A stretch of DNA of 64,000 nt from Betaproteobacteria bacterium (lineage in GTDB: Bacteria > Pseudomonadota > Gammaproteobacteria > Burkholderiales > SG8-41), in contig CANKUB010000001.1 in NCBI GenBank assembly GCA_947486575.1, positions 56,779 to 120,778 on the forward strand, in the 5' to 3' direction. Under the pieces are notes generated by a model that was given only the letters and a program-made list of their open reading frames with translations, made no database searches and was not told where the DNA came from. This document shows positions 1-11,038 of this stretch, in pieces (positions within the stretch are counted from its first letter, which is position 1; each line of letters opens with the position of its first letter). A program made the position numbers and the translations under genes.

Positions 1-21
1 GCAACAGCGGCAGCCGCTTAA
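1..21 (+). CDS. 3' end of an upstream gene, probably parA (partial)
   Basis: The first 21 bases read in one frame as Ala-Thr-Ala-Ala-Ala-Ala-stop, with TAA at 19-21, four bases before the parB start. In most bacteria the gene immediately upstream of parB is parA (soj), so a ParA C-terminus is the likeliest identity. Six codons cannot show this by themselves, so the call rests on context. Confidence 0.35.
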   Translation, partial: ATAAAA

Positions 22-25
22 AATC

Positions 26-889
26 ATGGCCAAACTCAAAGGATTGGGTCGCGGCCTGGATGCGCTCCTCGGCGGTGATGAGCCTGCGACAGCAAAACCG
101 GTGGCAACGGTGAGCGACACGCCGCGCGAGTTGGCCATCGATCAACTACAGCCCGGCAAATATCAGCCACGCACGCGCATGGATCAGGAGGCGCTGAAAG
201 AACTCGCCGAATCGATCAAAACGCAGGGCGTGATTCAGCCGATTCTTGTGCGCCCGGTGGCCGAAAATAAATACGAAATCATCGCCGGCGAACGCCGCTG
301 GCGTGCCGCGCGGATGGCGGGTTTGCAGGCGGTGCCGGTTGTTATTCGAGATATCCCGGATAATCAAGCACTTGCTGTTGCCTTGATCGAGAATATCCAG
401 CGCGAAGATTTGAACCCGCTGGAAGAGGCGCTGGGCATTCAGCGCCTGACCAACGAATTTGGCCTGACACACCAAACTGCCGCTGAAGCCCTGGGCCGTT
501 CGCGCACCGCAGTTACCAATCTTTTAAGGCTGCTGGAACTGGCGCCGCCCGTGCGTGACTTGCTGGCGGACGGCAGACTCGATATGGGCCACGCGCGCGC
601 GTTGCTGGTGTTGCCCGCGCTGCGTCAGGTGGAGCTTGCCAACGAAATCGCCGCCAACGGCATGACGGTGCGAGACGTCGAAAAGCGCGTCAGCGAATTG
701 ATTTCGCGCCCCAAGCCACGCGTGCCGCGCGCGGTCGATCGTGATGTTGCGCGCCTGCAGGAAGAGCTCGCGCAAAAACTCGGCACGTCGGTGCAGATCA
801 AACAAAAGAGCAAAGGACGCGGCACACTGATTGTTGAATATGGCAGCCTCGATCAACTGGATGCGCTCATAGAAAAGCTAAAGCGGTAA
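26..889 (+). CDS. parB: Chromosome-partitioning protein ParB
   Basis: ParB is the CTP-dependent clamp that loads at parS sites near the origin and works with ParA to segregate the chromosome. The 287-aa protein has the family layout: a short basic N-terminus (LKGLGRGLDALL, residues 4-15) used for ParA contact, the ParB/Srx nucleotide-binding domain with GERRWRA at 88-94 and ENIQR at 122-126, a helix-turn-helix at about 146-168 (GLTHQTAAEALGRSRTAVTN), and a C-terminal dimerisation region. Length is normal for a chromosomal ParB. It lies directly upstream of the ATP synthase operon, an arrangement common near the origin in betaproteobacteria. No parS site was recognised in the window by eye. 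Confidence 0.96.
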   Translation: MAKLKGLGRGLDALLGGDEPATAKPVATVSDTPRELAIDQLQPGKYQPRTRMDQEALKELAESIKTQGVIQPILVRPVAENKYEIIAGERRWRAARMAGLQAVPVVIRDIPDNQALAVALIENIQREDLNPLEEALGIQRLTNEFGLTHQTAAEALGRSRTAVTNLLRLLELAPPVRDLLADGRLDMGHARALLVLPALRQVELANEIAANGMTVRDVEKRVSELISRPKPRVPRAVDRDVARLQEELAQKLGTSVQIKQKSKGRGTLIVEYGSLDQLDALIEKLKR

Positions 890-914
890 GTTACGGATAT
901 TGCGTCGCACCAAG

Positions 915-944
915 TTGACCCGGCAATATAAAAACAAGTACAAT
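915..944 (+). promoter_or_regulatory. Candidate sigma-70 promoter of the atp operon
   Basis: TTGACC at 915-920 matches five of six -35 positions, and TACAAT at 939-944 matches five of six -10 positions, with an 18-base spacer. The start point would fall near 951, giving atpI a leader of about 20 bases. One copy of the dispersed TAAAAACA motif (929-936) lies inside the spacer. This is a sequence match only. Confidence 0.6.
929..936 (+). repeat. Dispersed AT-rich motif, copy 1 (TAAAAACA)
   Basis: This exact TAAAAACA octamer lies in the parB-atpI spacer, within the spacer of the candidate atp promoter. It is one of 14 exact copies in the window. Confidence 0.5.
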
Positions 945-972
945 CAATGAGTTCGCTCGAATCGCATTCCAG

Positions 973-1353
973 ATGTTGCCGCCTGTATTGAGCCGCATCA
1001 CGAGCAAACCCATACGTACTGTCTTGCGCTGGCAGGTTTACGCAGCTTTCGTAGTCGCGCTGGCGGCTGGCCTGATGGTCGGATGGCATGGCGCGATATC
1101 TGCGGTCTTAGGTGGCGGCATTAACCAGATCGCGGATTTGGCATACGCCCTGCTGGTATCGGGTGGCGGTATAAGAACAGCAGGAAACACCCTGCGCGCG
1201 CTGTTCAGGGCGGAAGGGGTTCGAATCCTTCTGATCGTGTTTTTGCTGGGATGGGTGTTGACGGGCTATAAAGACGTCGTTCACCCGGCGTTATTTTTGT
1301 CGTTTGTCGTGTCGGTGATAGTGTTCCGCGCGGCGATATTGGTTAAAGAATAG
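973..1353 (+). CDS. atpI: ATP synthase accessory protein AtpI (subunit I)
   Basis: AtpI is a small membrane protein that assists assembly of the c-ring and is not part of the finished enzyme. The 126-aa product is strongly hydrophobic, with about four predicted membrane segments (near residues 22-42, 44-62, 84-100 and 103-121). It carries the characteristic central stretch ALFRAEGVRILL between helices two and three. Its position as first gene of the atp cluster, 30 bases before atpB, supports the name. The ATG at 973 suits the candidate promoter start near 951, although no strong ribosome-binding site precedes it. Confidence 0.85.
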   Translation: MLPPVLSRITSKPIRTVLRWQVYAAFVVALAAGLMVGWHGAISAVLGGGINQIADLAYALLVSGGGIRTAGNTLRALFRAEGVRILLIVFLLGWVLTGYKDVVHPALFLSFVVSVIVFRAAILVKE

Positions 1354-1383
1354 TTCAGAAGAGAATTCCAAGAGACCCGCACG

Positions 1384-2193
1384 ATGGCCGCCGAAGGACA
1401 AGAACTCACCCCGACCAGTTACATCGGTCACCACCTCACTAATCGCACGGTGTCATTGGGCGACGGCGCGTTCTGGACGCTGCATCTGGATACGTGGCTA
1501 ACCGCCGTGATGCTCGGCATCGTTGGTTTTGGTTTTCTGTGGTGGATAGCGCGCGGCGCAACTGCGGGCATACCCAACAGGCGCCAGGCATTCGTCGAAA
1601 TGCTGTTCGATTTTGTCGACGATCAAGTCAAGGGCATTTTTCACGGCAATCGTGCTTTTGTTGCGCCTTTGGCGTTGACCGTATTTGTGTGGGTGTTCCT
1701 GATGAACGCCATGGATTTCATTCCGGTTGATCTCGCAGCGCTCTTTACCGAAAATGCCCTGCATCAGCACGAATGGAAGCCGGTGCCTACCTCCGATGTA
1801 AACACCACGTTCGCGCTGGCACTTTCGGTGTTTGCCTTAATGCTTTTCTACAATCTCAAAATCAAAGGTGTGGGCGGTTGGATCCACGAACTGTTCTGTA
1901 CACCCTTCGGCAGCAATATCCTGGTGATGCCGCTGAACTTCCTGTTCAACCTGGTCGAATACATTTCCAAGCCCCTGTCTCACTCACTGCGGCTCTACGG
2001 CAACATCTACGCGGGCGAAATTATTTTCATGCTGTTGTGGATGTGGGCGGCCACCGGTCTGGTGGGTTCGGTCTTCGGTGGCGCGCTGGCGCTGGGCTGG
2101 GCGATATTTCATATTCTGATTGTGGCGTTGCAGGCGTACATTTTTATGATGCTGACCATTGTGTATATGGCGATGGCGCACGAAAGCCACTAA
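1384..2193 (+). CDS. atpB: ATP synthase Fo subunit a
   Basis: Subunit a is the membrane stator that forms the two proton half-channels against the c-ring. The 269-aa protein has multiple hydrophobic helices and the conserved fourth-helix signature [14 protein letters not shown]. Arg203 there corresponds to the essential arginine 210 of the E. coli subunit. The DFIPVD segment near 111-116 and the length are typical of betaproteobacterial subunit a. It is followed by atpE after an AT-rich 50-base spacer that holds one copy of the dispersed repeat, so the two genes are not tightly coupled. Confidence 0.97.
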   Translation: MAAEGQELTPTSYIGHHLTNRTVSLGDGAFWTLHLDTWLTAVMLGIVGFGFLWWIARGATAGIPNRRQAFVEMLFDFVDDQVKGIFHGNRAFVAPLALTVFVWVFLMNAMDFIPVDLAALFTENALHQHEWKPVPTSDVNTTFALALSVFALMLFYNLKIKGVGGWIHELFCTPFGSNILVMPLNFLFNLVEYISKPLSHSLRLYGNIYAGEIIFMLLWMWAATGLVGSVFGGALALGWAIFHILIVALQAYIFMMLTIVYMAMAHESH

Positions 2194-2203
2194 GCAATAA
2201 TCC

Positions 2204-2231
2204 GTAACTATTTGTTTTAATTGATATTTTA
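2204..2231 (-). repeat. Extended copy of the dispersed AT-rich repeat
   Basis: These 28 bases between atpB and atpE match 25 of 28 positions of the stretch at 37886-37913, downstream of hemB. The 13 bases at 2205-2217 (taactatttgttt) also recur exactly at 40470-40482. The core here has four Ts instead of five, so it is a variant of the TGTTTTTA octamer. Confidence 0.6.
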
Positions 2232-2234
2232 TAA

Positions 2235-2519
<285 letters not shown>

Positions 2520-2566
2520 TTTTTGCTGCCGTCACGTAAACTTTACCGTTCCCGCAGGGGAAGCCA

Positions 2567-3037
2567 ATGAACCTAAATGTCACGATGGTCGCTCAGGCGG
2601 TCACGTTCTTCGTCTTCATTTTTTTCTGTGCGAAGTTCGTGTGGCCGCCGATGGTGAAAGCCATCGAAGCTCGCCAAAAGCAAATCGCCGATGGCCTGGC
2701 TGCCGGCGAAGAAGGCAAAAAGTCGCTTGAAAGCGCCTCCAAACAAGCCGACGAGGCTATTGCGCAAGCACGCGGTCGCGCAACAGAAATCGTCGCGCAA
2801 GCCGAAAAGCGAGTGAGCCAGATGATTGAAGAAGCGAAAACCTCGGCCAAAGCCGAAGGTGATCGCGAAAAAGCGGCGGCTAAATCCGAGATCGAGCAGG
2901 AAGTCTCGCGCGCCAAAGAAACGTTGCGCACGCAAGTTGCAACGCTTGCAGTAGCGGGCGCAGAAAAAATATTGAAGCGCGAAGTCGACGCCAAGGCGCA
3001 CGCCGATATTTTGTCCGACGTTCAAAAGCAGCTCTAG
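2567..3037 (+). CDS. atpF: ATP synthase Fo subunit b
   Basis: Subunit b is the peripheral stalk that ties F1 to subunit a. The 156-aa protein has one N-terminal membrane segment (about residues 5-25) followed by a long charged helix rich in Ala, Glu, Lys and Gln (about 30-145), which fits the dimeric right-handed coiled coil of the family. Length matches the 156 aa of E. coli subunit b. A purine-rich AGGGGAAG lies just upstream of the ATG. Only six bases separate it from atpH, implying translational coupling. Confidence 0.96.
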   Translation: MNLNVTMVAQAVTFFVFIFFCAKFVWPPMVKAIEARQKQIADGLAAGEEGKKSLESASKQADEAIAQARGRATEIVAQAEKRVSQMIEEAKTSAKAEGDREKAAAKSEIEQEVSRAKETLRTQVATLAVAGAEKILKREVDAKAHADILSDVQKQL

Positions 3038-3043
3038 TCTGAC

Positions 3044-3580
3044 ATGGCTGAACCCATCACTATCGCCCGACCCTACGCAGAAGCCGTATTCAAGCTGGCG
3101 AGTGAAAGTAATGCGCTCGCCGCGTGGGCCGACGCCATCGCCAATATTGATGGCGTGGTGGCGGATAGCCGCGTACAAGCCTGCATCAGCGACCCCAAAG
3201 TCAGCGCGCAACAGCTTGAAGGACTGGTGCTTGGCGTAGTCGGCGATAAGCTCACGGGTGATGCGCGCAATTTCGTGCAAGTGCTGGTGCAGAACAACCG
3301 ACTCGATTTAATGCCGCTGATACGCACACACTTTGAAGCCTTAAAACGCGAAAAAGAAGGCGTGCTCGAAGCCAAAATTATTTCTGCTCTGGCGATGAAC
3401 GACGCGCAAGTGAAACAACTCGTAGCCCAACTCGAAGCGAAATACCAGCGCAAAGTTACCGCGCAAGTTGAAACCGATGCGTCACTCATCGGCGGCGTAA
3501 AAATTGTCGTTGGCGATAAAGTTATTGATGCCACAGTGCGCGGCAAGCTCGACGCGATGGCCGCCGCACTTGTCAACTAA
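3044..3580 (+). CDS. atpH: ATP synthase F1 subunit delta
   Basis: Delta sits on top of F1 and joins the alpha N-termini to the b stalk. The 178-aa protein begins with the typical [15 protein letters not shown] helix and ends with the conserved [25 protein letters not shown] block, the family signature near the C-terminus. Its length equals the usual 177-179 aa. It lies between atpF and atpA exactly as in other proteobacterial atp operons. Confidence 0.96.
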   Translation: MAEPITIARPYAEAVFKLASESNALAAWADAIANIDGVVADSRVQACISDPKVSAQQLEGLVLGVVGDKLTGDARNFVQVLVQNNRLDLMPLIRTHFEALKREKEGVLEAKIISALAMNDAQVKQLVAQLEAKYQRKVTAQVETDASLIGGVKIVVGDKVIDATVRGKLDAMAAALVN

Positions 3581-3633
3581 GTCACACTAAGCAAGATACT
3601 CAAAGACATTTAGAAGCACCCGGAGCAATTACC

Positions 3634-5175
3634 ATGCAACTCAATCCTTCCGAAATCAGCGAACTCATCAAGAGCCGCATTCAGAACCTCGCTGGAACCA
3701 CAGAAGCGCGTACCCAGGGAACCGTAATTTCGGTGACCGACGGTATCTGCCGCATACATGGTCTGGCTGACGTGATGCAGGGCGAGATGCTGGAGTTTCC
3801 GAAAAACACCTTCGGTCTGGCGCTGAACCTTGAGCGCGATTCGGTGGGCGCGGTTATTCTGGGTGAATACGAACACATTTCCGAAGGCGATACGGTTAAA
3901 ACCACGGGCCGCATTCTTGAAGTGCCGGTGGGGCCGGAGCTGATTGGCCGCGTGGTGAATTCGCTGGGTCAGCCGATTGACGGTAAAGGCCCGGTCAACG
4001 CCAAGATGACCGACGTTATTGAAAAAGTTGCGCCGGGCGTAATTGAGCGCAAGTCAGTATCGCAGCCGGTGCAAACCGGTTTAAAATCGATTGACGCGAT
4101 GGTGCCTGTGGGCCGCGGTCAGCGCGAACTGATCATCGGCGACCGTCAAACCGGCAAGACTGCGGTGGCGATTGACACTATCATCAATCAAAAGGGCAAA
4201 GACCTCTTTTGTATTTACGTTGCCATCGGCCAAAAAGCCTCGTCGATTAAAAACGTCATTCGCAAGCTTGAGGAACACGGCGCAATGGCCTACACCATTG
4301 TTGTCGCCGCGACTGCGTCTGAGTCTGCCGCGATGCAATTCATTGCGCCCTACTCCGGTTGCACCATGGGCGAATATTTCCGTGACCGTGGTCAGGACGC
4401 GCTGATTATTTATGACGACTTGACCAAGCAGGCGTGGGCCTATCGTCAAGTGTCGCTGCTGCTGCGCCGCCCGCCGGGGCGCGAAGCGTATCCTGGCGAC
4501 GTGTTCTATTTGCACTCGCGTTTACTCGAACGCGCCGCGCGCGTGAACGAAGCGTATGTCGAAAAATTTACCAAAGGCGCAGTCAAAGGCAAAACCGGTT
4601 CGCTGACCGCCCTGCCCGTGATCGAAACCCAAGCGGGCGACGTGACCGCGTTCGTGCCGACCAACGTGATTTCGATTACCGACGGCCAGATCTTTCTGGA
4701 AACCGACTTGTTCAACGCCGGTATCCGCCCTGCGATCAACGCCGGTATTTCGGTGTCGCGCGTCGGTGGCGCTGCTCAAACCAAAATCGTTAAAAAGCTT
4801 GGCGGCGGTGTGCGTCTCGCGCTGGCACAGTATCGAGAGTTGGCGGCGTTCGCGCAGTTCGCGTCCGACCTCGACGAAACTACGCGCAAACAGTTGGAAC
4901 GTGGCCGTATGGTGACCGAGTTGATGAAGCAACCGCAGTATGAGCCGCTGCAAGTATGGGAAATGTCACTGACCCTGTTTGGCGTGAGCGGCGGATACTT
5001 CGATGACATCGATGTGAAAAAAGCGCTGGCGGCCGAAAGCTCCATGCGCGCCCACATCAAGAGCAAGTACGGCGACCTGGTGCAACGTATTGAAGACACC
5101 AAAGACTTGAGCAAAGATGACGAAGCCAAGTTGAATGAAGCGATTAAAGACTGGAAGCAGAATGGATCGTACTGA
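3634..5175 (+). CDS. atpA: ATP synthase F1 subunit alpha
   Basis: Alpha carries the non-catalytic nucleotide sites of F1. The 513-aa product shows the beta-barrel N-domain, the Walker A motif GDRQTGKT at 169-176, and the ATP synthase alpha/beta signature [14 protein letters not shown] in its C-terminal half. Length matches E. coli alpha (513 aa). A CGGAG ribosome-binding site precedes the ATG. The 84-base gap to atpG is the longest internal spacer after the atpB-atpE one and also holds a copy of the dispersed AT-rich motif. Confidence 0.98.
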   Translation: MQLNPSEISELIKSRIQNLAGTTEARTQGTVISVTDGICRIHGLADVMQGEMLEFPKNTFGLALNLERDSVGAVILGEYEHISEGDTVKTTGRILEVPVGPELIGRVVNSLGQPIDGKGPVNAKMTDVIEKVAPGVIERKSVSQPVQTGLKSIDAMVPVGRGQRELIIGDRQTGKTAVAIDTIINQKGKDLFCIYVAIGQKASSIKNVIRKLEEHGAMAYTIVVAATASESAAMQFIAPYSGCTMGEYFRDRGQDALIIYDDLTKQAWAYRQVSLLLRRPPGREAYPGDVFYLHSRLLERAARVNEAYVEKFTKGAVKGKTGSLTALPVIETQAGDVTAFVPTNVISITDGQIFLETDLFNAGIRPAINAGISVSRVGGAAQTKIVKKLGGGVRLALAQYRELAAFAQFASDLDETTRKQLERGRMVTELMKQPQYEPLQVWEMSLTLFGVSGGYFDDIDVKKALAAESSMRAHIKSKYGDLVQRIEDTKDLSKDDEAKLNEAIKDWKQNGSY

Positions 5176-5217
5176 GCGGCGCGTACTAAGCCGTTAGTGC
5201 TCACCAGCATATAAATT

Positions 5218-5235
5218 ATTGTTTAAAAACAAATA
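5218..5235 (+). repeat. Dispersed AT-rich motif, atpA-atpG spacer copy
   Basis: The octamer TAAAAACA lies at 5224-5231 inside a short inverted repeat (ttgttt / aaacaa around two A residues). It sits 29 bases upstream of the atpG start and may slightly modulate expression of atpG, but this is not shown. Confidence 0.5.
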
Positions 5236-5259
5236 CAAATACTAAAACTAACCTAGACT

Positions 5260-6132
5260 ATGGCCGGCTCCAAGGAAATCCGCACCAAGATCAAGAGCGT
5301 GCAAAACACGCGCAAGATCACCAAGGCCATGGAAATGGTCGCGGCCTCCAAAATGCGCAAGGCGCAGGACCGCATGCGTACCGCGCGTCCGTATGCGGAA
5401 AAAATCCGCAATGTAGCGGCGCATATCAGTCAGGCAAATCCTGAGTATCGGCATCCTTATCTGGTGGCGCGCGATACGGTCAAGCGCATCGGTATCATCG
5501 TCATCACCACCGACAAAGGTTTGTGCGGCGGCCTGAACACCAACATCCTGCGTCTTGCGATGAACAAGATGAAGGAATGGGAATCCGAGGGCGAAGAAAT
5601 CGAGGTCTGCGCTATTGGCAACAAGGGCTTGGGTTTTATGCAGCGGCTGGGCGCGAATATCGTGTCGAATGTGATCGGCCTCGGTGACAAGCCTGCGATG
5701 GAAAAGATGATCGGTGCGGTAAAAATCATGCTGGATGGCTACACGCAGGATCGTTTCGACCGCGTGATGATTTTCAACACCCGCTTCATTAACACCATGA
5801 AACAGGAACCGACGATGGAGCAACTGCTGCCGTTGTCGAGTGAAGCGCTTGGTGCACAAAGCGCACAGCAGGGCAATTGGGACTACATCTACGAGCCCGA
5901 CGCCAAAGTGGTACTGGAGCAAGTGCTGACACGCTACATCGAAGCACTGATTTATCAGGCGGTAACCGAAAACATGGCGTCCGAACAATCGGCGCGCATG
6001 GTGGCGATGAAAGCCGCTTCGGATAACGCGGCCACGGTGATCGACGAACTGACGCTGATCTACAACAAAACGCGGCAGGCGGGTATTACTAAAGAATTGT
6101 CAGAGATCGTTGCCGGCGCGGCAGCCGTCTGA
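5260..6132 (+). CDS. atpG: ATP synthase F1 subunit gamma
   Basis: Gamma is the central rotor shaft. The 290-aa protein starts with the family-typical [35 protein letters not shown] helix region (residues 2-36), which enters the alpha3beta3 hexamer, and ends with the matching C-terminal helix ending in [25 protein letters not shown] motif near 84-92 is the conserved loop that meets the c-ring and epsilon. There is no obvious Shine-Dalgarno sequence before the ATG, unlike its neighbours. Confidence 0.97.
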   Translation: MAGSKEIRTKIKSVQNTRKITKAMEMVAASKMRKAQDRMRTARPYAEKIRNVAAHISQANPEYRHPYLVARDTVKRIGIIVITTDKGLCGGLNTNILRLAMNKMKEWESEGEEIEVCAIGNKGLGFMQRLGANIVSNVIGLGDKPAMEKMIGAVKIMLDGYTQDRFDRVMIFNTRFINTMKQEPTMEQLLPLSSEALGAQSAQQGNWDYIYEPDAKVVLEQVLTRYIEALIYQAVTENMASEQSARMVAMKAASDNAATVIDELTLIYNKTRQAGITKELSEIVAGAAAV

Positions 6133-6137
6133 TCTAA

Positions 6138-7565
<1,428 letters not shown>

Positions 7566-7592
7566 GTGCTAGACAACAAAGCAACATAAATC

Positions 7593-8024
7593 ATGGCAGA
7601 AGCCGCACACACCCTGCACGTAGACGTCGTCAGCGCCGAAGAGCAAATTTACTCCGGCGAAGCGGAGTTCGTGGTGCTACCTGGCGAAGCGGGCGAGCTG
7701 GGTATTTATCCGCGGCACACGCCGTTGATAACGCGTATTAAACCTGGGGCGGTGCGGATTAAAGTGCCAGGTCAAGCGGAAGACGAATTTGTGTTTGTCG
7801 CGGGCGGGATACTGGAAGTTCAGCCCAGACTGGTGACTGTTCTGGCTGATACTGCGATACGGGGTAAAGACCTCGACGAAGCCAAAGCAACCGAAGCCTT
7901 GAAGCAAGCCGAAGAAGCGCGGAAGAATGCGCAAGACAAGCAGGAAGTAGCAACCGTCGAAGCCGAAATGGCGATGCTGGCGGCCCAACTGGCGGCGATT
8001 CGCAAGCTTCGTGGAAGGCATTGA
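7593..8024 (+). CDS. atpC: ATP synthase F1 subunit epsilon
   Basis: Epsilon is a rotor subunit that can inhibit hydrolysis by extending its C-terminal helices. The 143-aa product has the N-terminal beta-sandwich ([38 protein letters not shown], residues 7-44) and a helical hairpin C-terminus rich in Glu, Ala and Lys (about 95-140). It is the last gene of the operon and is followed by a strong terminator 33 bases after its stop. Confidence 0.96.
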   Translation: MAEAAHTLHVDVVSAEEQIYSGEAEFVVLPGEAGELGIYPRHTPLITRIKPGAVRIKVPGQAEDEFVFVAGGILEVQPRLVTVLADTAIRGKDLDEAKATEALKQAEEARKNAQDKQEVATVEAEMAMLAAQLAAIRKLRGRH

Positions 8025-8056
8025 TATTAAAGAGTATTTTTTCACGTTCTTTTCGT

Positions 8057-8087
8057 CGAGGCAGCCGCAAGCTGCCTCGTTTGCTTT
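8057..8087 (+). terminator. Rho-independent terminator of the atp operon
   Basis: A perfect 9-bp stem (8057-8065 with 8071-8079) closes a five-base loop (cgcaa) and is followed by a T-rich stretch (tttgcttt). It lies between atpC and the glpD promoter region. Confidence 0.85.
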
Positions 8088-8123
8088 GGCGCAGCCGATT
8101 TATAAAACCGCTACGCTAACAGG

Positions 8124-9635
8124 ATGAATATTCCCACCGAAGTCGATCTGCTGGTAGTAGGCGGCGGCATCAACGGCACAGGCATCGCGCGCGACGCCGC
8201 TGGGCGCGGTCTCAAAGTACTGCTGTGCGAACAACACGATCTTGCGCAGCACACCTCATCGGCCAGCAGCAAGCTGATTCATGGCGGGCTGCGCTACCTT
8301 GAGCAATACGAATTCCGACTGGTGTCTGAATCGCTCGGTGAGCGCGAGGTTTTGCTGCGAGCAGCGCCGCATATCGTGCATCCCTTGCGTTTTGTCATGC
8401 CGCATGTGCCAGAGCTTCGGCCTGCCTGGATGATACGCGCAGGATTGTTTTTGTATGACTATCTTGCGCGCCGCGATACGTTGCCTAGCTCGCACGGTAT
8501 TGATCTGCGCAAGGCGCCGTTCAACAGCGGATTGAAAGCGGGTCTGTCCAAGGGCTTTATCTACTCCGATTGTTGGGTAGACGACGCACGGCTAGTGATC
8601 GCCAACACACGTGCTGCCGCTGATCTTAGCGCAACGATACTCACGCGCACAAGCTGCGTTGCCGCGCGGCGTGACGGTGCGCAGTGGCGCGTCACCTTGC
8701 AACCAGAAAACGCCGCGCCGATTGAAATCAAAAGCCGCGCACTGATCAATGTCAGCGGCCCGTGGGCCAAACAATTTATCAATAAAAACATAAACTCACA
8801 AACTACCTTTGGCTTGAAGCTGGTTAAGGGTAGCCACATCGTCGTGCCGCAGTTATACGCCGGAGAACATGCTTTCATTCTGCAAAACGATGACCGCCGT
8901 GTGGTGTTCGTTTACCCCTATGAAGACGGCACGCTGATCGGCACTACCGATGTTGAGCACACCGGTGAGCCGGGCGAATGTACAGCCAGCGCAGAAGAAA
9001 TTGCTTACCTGTGCAAAGCCGCCAATCGCTATTTCGCGCGCGCGCTTACCGCAAGCGATGTGCTGTGGCACTACAGCGGCGTGCGCCCGCTGTTTGATGA
9101 CGGCGCAAAAAATGTTTCCAACATCACCCGCGATTACACGTTGCGTGTCGATGGCGATGCGCATACCGCGCCTTTGCTGTCCGTATTCGGCGGCAAGATC
9201 ACCACTTACCGCAAGCTTGCCGAACACGCGCTGGAAAAACTCGCTGCGTGGTTTCCGCAAATGACAGCGCCGTGGACAGATGAAGCGCATCTGCCCGGCG
9301 GCGCGTTGGACGGCTTGTCGCTTGCCCGCTACATTGAACAACTTCACGCGCCGCGGCCTGGCATTCCTTTGTCCTACCTCACGGCAATAGCCCGCCGTCA
9401 CGGCGATGCCACGCCAACCGTTTTGGGAAATGCGCAAAATCTAATCGACTGCGGTCAGCACTTCGGCGCCACCCTCTACGAGCGCGAAGTGGATTACTTC
9501 ATCGAACGCGAGTGGGCGCTCAAGGCAGACGATATTCTGTGGCGCAGAACCAAGTGCGGCCTGCATATAAAGACACACCAAAAACAAGCGCTTGTGGATT
9601 ATTTGCACGCGCGCTCCGCAACGCCTGTGCGATAA
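8124..9635 (+). CDS. glpD: Aerobic glycerol-3-phosphate dehydrogenase (FAD)
   Basis: GlpD oxidises glycerol 3-phosphate to dihydroxyacetone phosphate and passes electrons to quinone at the inner membrane. The 503-aa protein has the FAD dinucleotide fold GGGINGTG at 13-20, the family motif SSKLIHGGLRYLE at 48-60, and the substrate-site run LVKGSHIVVP in the middle. Length agrees with E. coli GlpD (501 aa). It stands alone after the atp terminator, without glpF or glpK nearby. Residues 220-222 (Asn-Lys-Asn) are encoded by a copy of the dispersed AAT AAA AAC motif, in a loop where the local base composition drops to AT-rich. Confidence 0.95.
   Translation: MNIPTEVDLLVVGGGINGTGIARDAAGRGLKVLLCEQHDLAQHTSSASSKLIHGGLRYLEQYEFRLVSESLGEREVLLRAAPHIVHPLRFVMPHVPELRPAWMIRAGLFLYDYLARRDTLPSSHGIDLRKAPFNSGLKAGLSKGFIYSDCWVDDARLVIANTRAAADLSATILTRTSCVAARRDGAQWRVTLQPENAAPIEIKSRALINVSGPWAKQFINKNINSQTTFGLKLVKGSHIVVPQLYAGEHAFILQNDDRRVVFVYPYEDGTLIGTTDVEHTGEPGECTASAEEIAYLCKAANRYFARALTASDVLWHYSGVRPLFDDGAKNVSNITRDYTLRVDGDAHTAPLLSVFGGKITTYRKLAEHALEKLAAWFPQMTAPWTDEAHLPGGALDGLSLARYIEQLHAPRPGIPLSYLTAIARRHGDATPTVLGNAQNLIDCGQHFGATLYEREVDYFIEREWALKADDILWRRTKCGLHIKTHQKQALVDYLHARSATPVR
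8779..8790 (+). repeat. Dispersed AT-rich motif inside glpD
   Basis: The stretch tcaataaaaaca in the glpD coding sequence contains the exact octamer at 8783-8790. It is read in frame as Asn-Lys-Asn, the same reading as the copies in gltB and purD. Confidence 0.45.
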
Positions 9636-9644
9636 TTCTGCGTG

Positions 9645-11018
9645 ATGAAATCGAATGCCAATCTGAACGTTGTGATTCTCGCCGCAGGCCGTGGCACGCG
9701 CATGCAGTCCGACTTGCCCAAGGTGCTGCACACGCTGGCGGGGCGACCGTTGCTCGCACATGTGCTGGATGCCGCGCGCGCCTTGTCGCCCGCAAAAATC
9801 ATCGTTGTCAACGGACATAAAGCTGAACTGGTGCATGCCGCTGTCGCTGCCCCCGACGTTATTTTCGTCAATCAGTCGCCGCAACTCGGCACCGGCCACG
9901 CCATTCAACAAGCTGTGCCCGAACTTGCCCCCGGCGGCAAAACGCTGGTGCTGCTCGGCGATGTGCCGTTGATTCAGGCGCAAACGTTAATGCCGTTGGT
10001 TGAAGGTGCTGCGAATTGCGTGTCGATGTTGACCGCCATACTTGAAGACCCGCACAACTACGGCCGAGTAGTGCGTGACGCACGCAAAAAAGTAAAGTGC
10101 ATCGTCGAGCAAAAAGACGCCACGCGCGCGCAACTCAATATCCACGAAATCAACACCGGCATTTTTTGCTACCCCACGGCGCGGCTGGCGGGCTGGCTAA
10201 AGCAACTGAAAAACAATAACAAAGCCGCCGAGTATTACATCACCGATCTGGTGCCGATGGCGATCAAGGCGCGCGTGCCCGTCGAGGGCACGGCGTGCAG
10301 CGATACGGCGCAAGTCGAGGGTATCAACACCCGCCGGCAACTCGCGCGCATGGAGCGCGAATACCAGCGCCGCCTCGCGGCGAACCTGTTGAATACCGGC
10401 GTTACCCTTGCCGACCCTGCGCGCATCGATGTGCGCGGTGAACTGCGCTGCGGGCAGGATGTGGTGATCGATGTCGGCTGCGTGTTTGAAGGCCGCGTCA
10501 CGCTAGGCGACGGCGTGCGCATCGCGCCTTACTGTGTGCTGCGTGATGTGGATATCGCCAGCGGCACGCTGGTTGAAGCCTTTTCGCATCTCGTGCAAGC
10601 TAGCATTGGCGCAAACTGCCGCGTTGGCCCGTTCTCGCGCTTGCGGCCCGGTGCGCAACTCTCGGCGGATGTTCACATTGGCAATTTTGTTGAAGTTAAA
10701 GCCAGCGATATCGGTGCTGGCTCCAAAGCCAGTCACCTCACCTACATCGGCGACAGCAGCGTGGGCCGCAACGTCAACATCGGCGCGGGAACCATCACCT
10801 GCAATTACGATGGCGTGAATAAACATCGCACCATCATTGAAGACGATGTGTTCATCGGCTCGGACACGCAATTGGTCGCGCCCGTCACCGTGCGGCGCGG
10901 TGCGACGATTGGTGCGGGTGCCACGATTACCAAAGAAGCGCCTGCCGATCAGCTCACCCTGTCGCGCGCCAAGCAAATGTCTGTGCCGGGTTGGCAACGG
11001 CCCGTCAAGAAAACTTAG
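9645..11018 (+). CDS. glmU: Bifunctional UDP-GlcNAc pyrophosphorylase / GlcN-1-P acetyltransferase
   Basis: GlmU acetylates glucosamine-1-phosphate and couples it to UTP, giving UDP-GlcNAc for peptidoglycan and LPS. The 457-aa product has the nucleotidyltransferase motif LAAGRGTRM at 12-20 with PKVLH just after, and a C-terminal left-handed beta-helix made of hexapeptide repeats (for example [12 protein letters not shown] and [13 protein letters not shown]). The ATG at 9645 is preferred over the overlapping GTG at 9642. It begins nine bases after glpD and is followed by glmS after 20 bases, so both steps of UDP-GlcNAc synthesis are adjacent. Confidence 0.96.
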   Translation: MKSNANLNVVILAAGRGTRMQSDLPKVLHTLAGRPLLAHVLDAARALSPAKIIVVNGHKAELVHAAVAAPDVIFVNQSPQLGTGHAIQQAVPELAPGGKTLVLLGDVPLIQAQTLMPLVEGAANCVSMLTAILEDPHNYGRVVRDARKKVKCIVEQKDATRAQLNIHEINTGIFCYPTARLAGWLKQLKNNNKAAEYYITDLVPMAIKARVPVEGTACSDTAQVEGINTRRQLARMEREYQRRLAANLLNTGVTLADPARIDVRGELRCGQDVVIDVGCVFEGRVTLGDGVRIAPYCVLRDVDIASGTLVEAFSHLVQASIGANCRVGPFSRLRPGAQLSADVHIGNFVEVKASDIGAGSKASHLTYIGDSSVGRNVNIGAGTITCNYDGVNKHRTIIEDDVFIGSDTQLVAPVTVRRGATIGAGATITKEAPADQLTLSRAKQMSVPGWQRPVKKT

Positions 11019-11038
11019 ATTCAGAATCGAGAACTCCC

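Noticed and set aside
2573..3280. A 235-codon open frame antisense to atpF and atpH
   Set aside because: It spans two well-supported genes and their junction in the other direction, with low-complexity Phe/Arg runs and no domain.
10991..11038. In-frame ATG 48 bases upstream of the glmS start
   Set aside because: GlmS requires Cys immediately after the initiator Met as nucleophile, so the start at 11039 is imposed by function.
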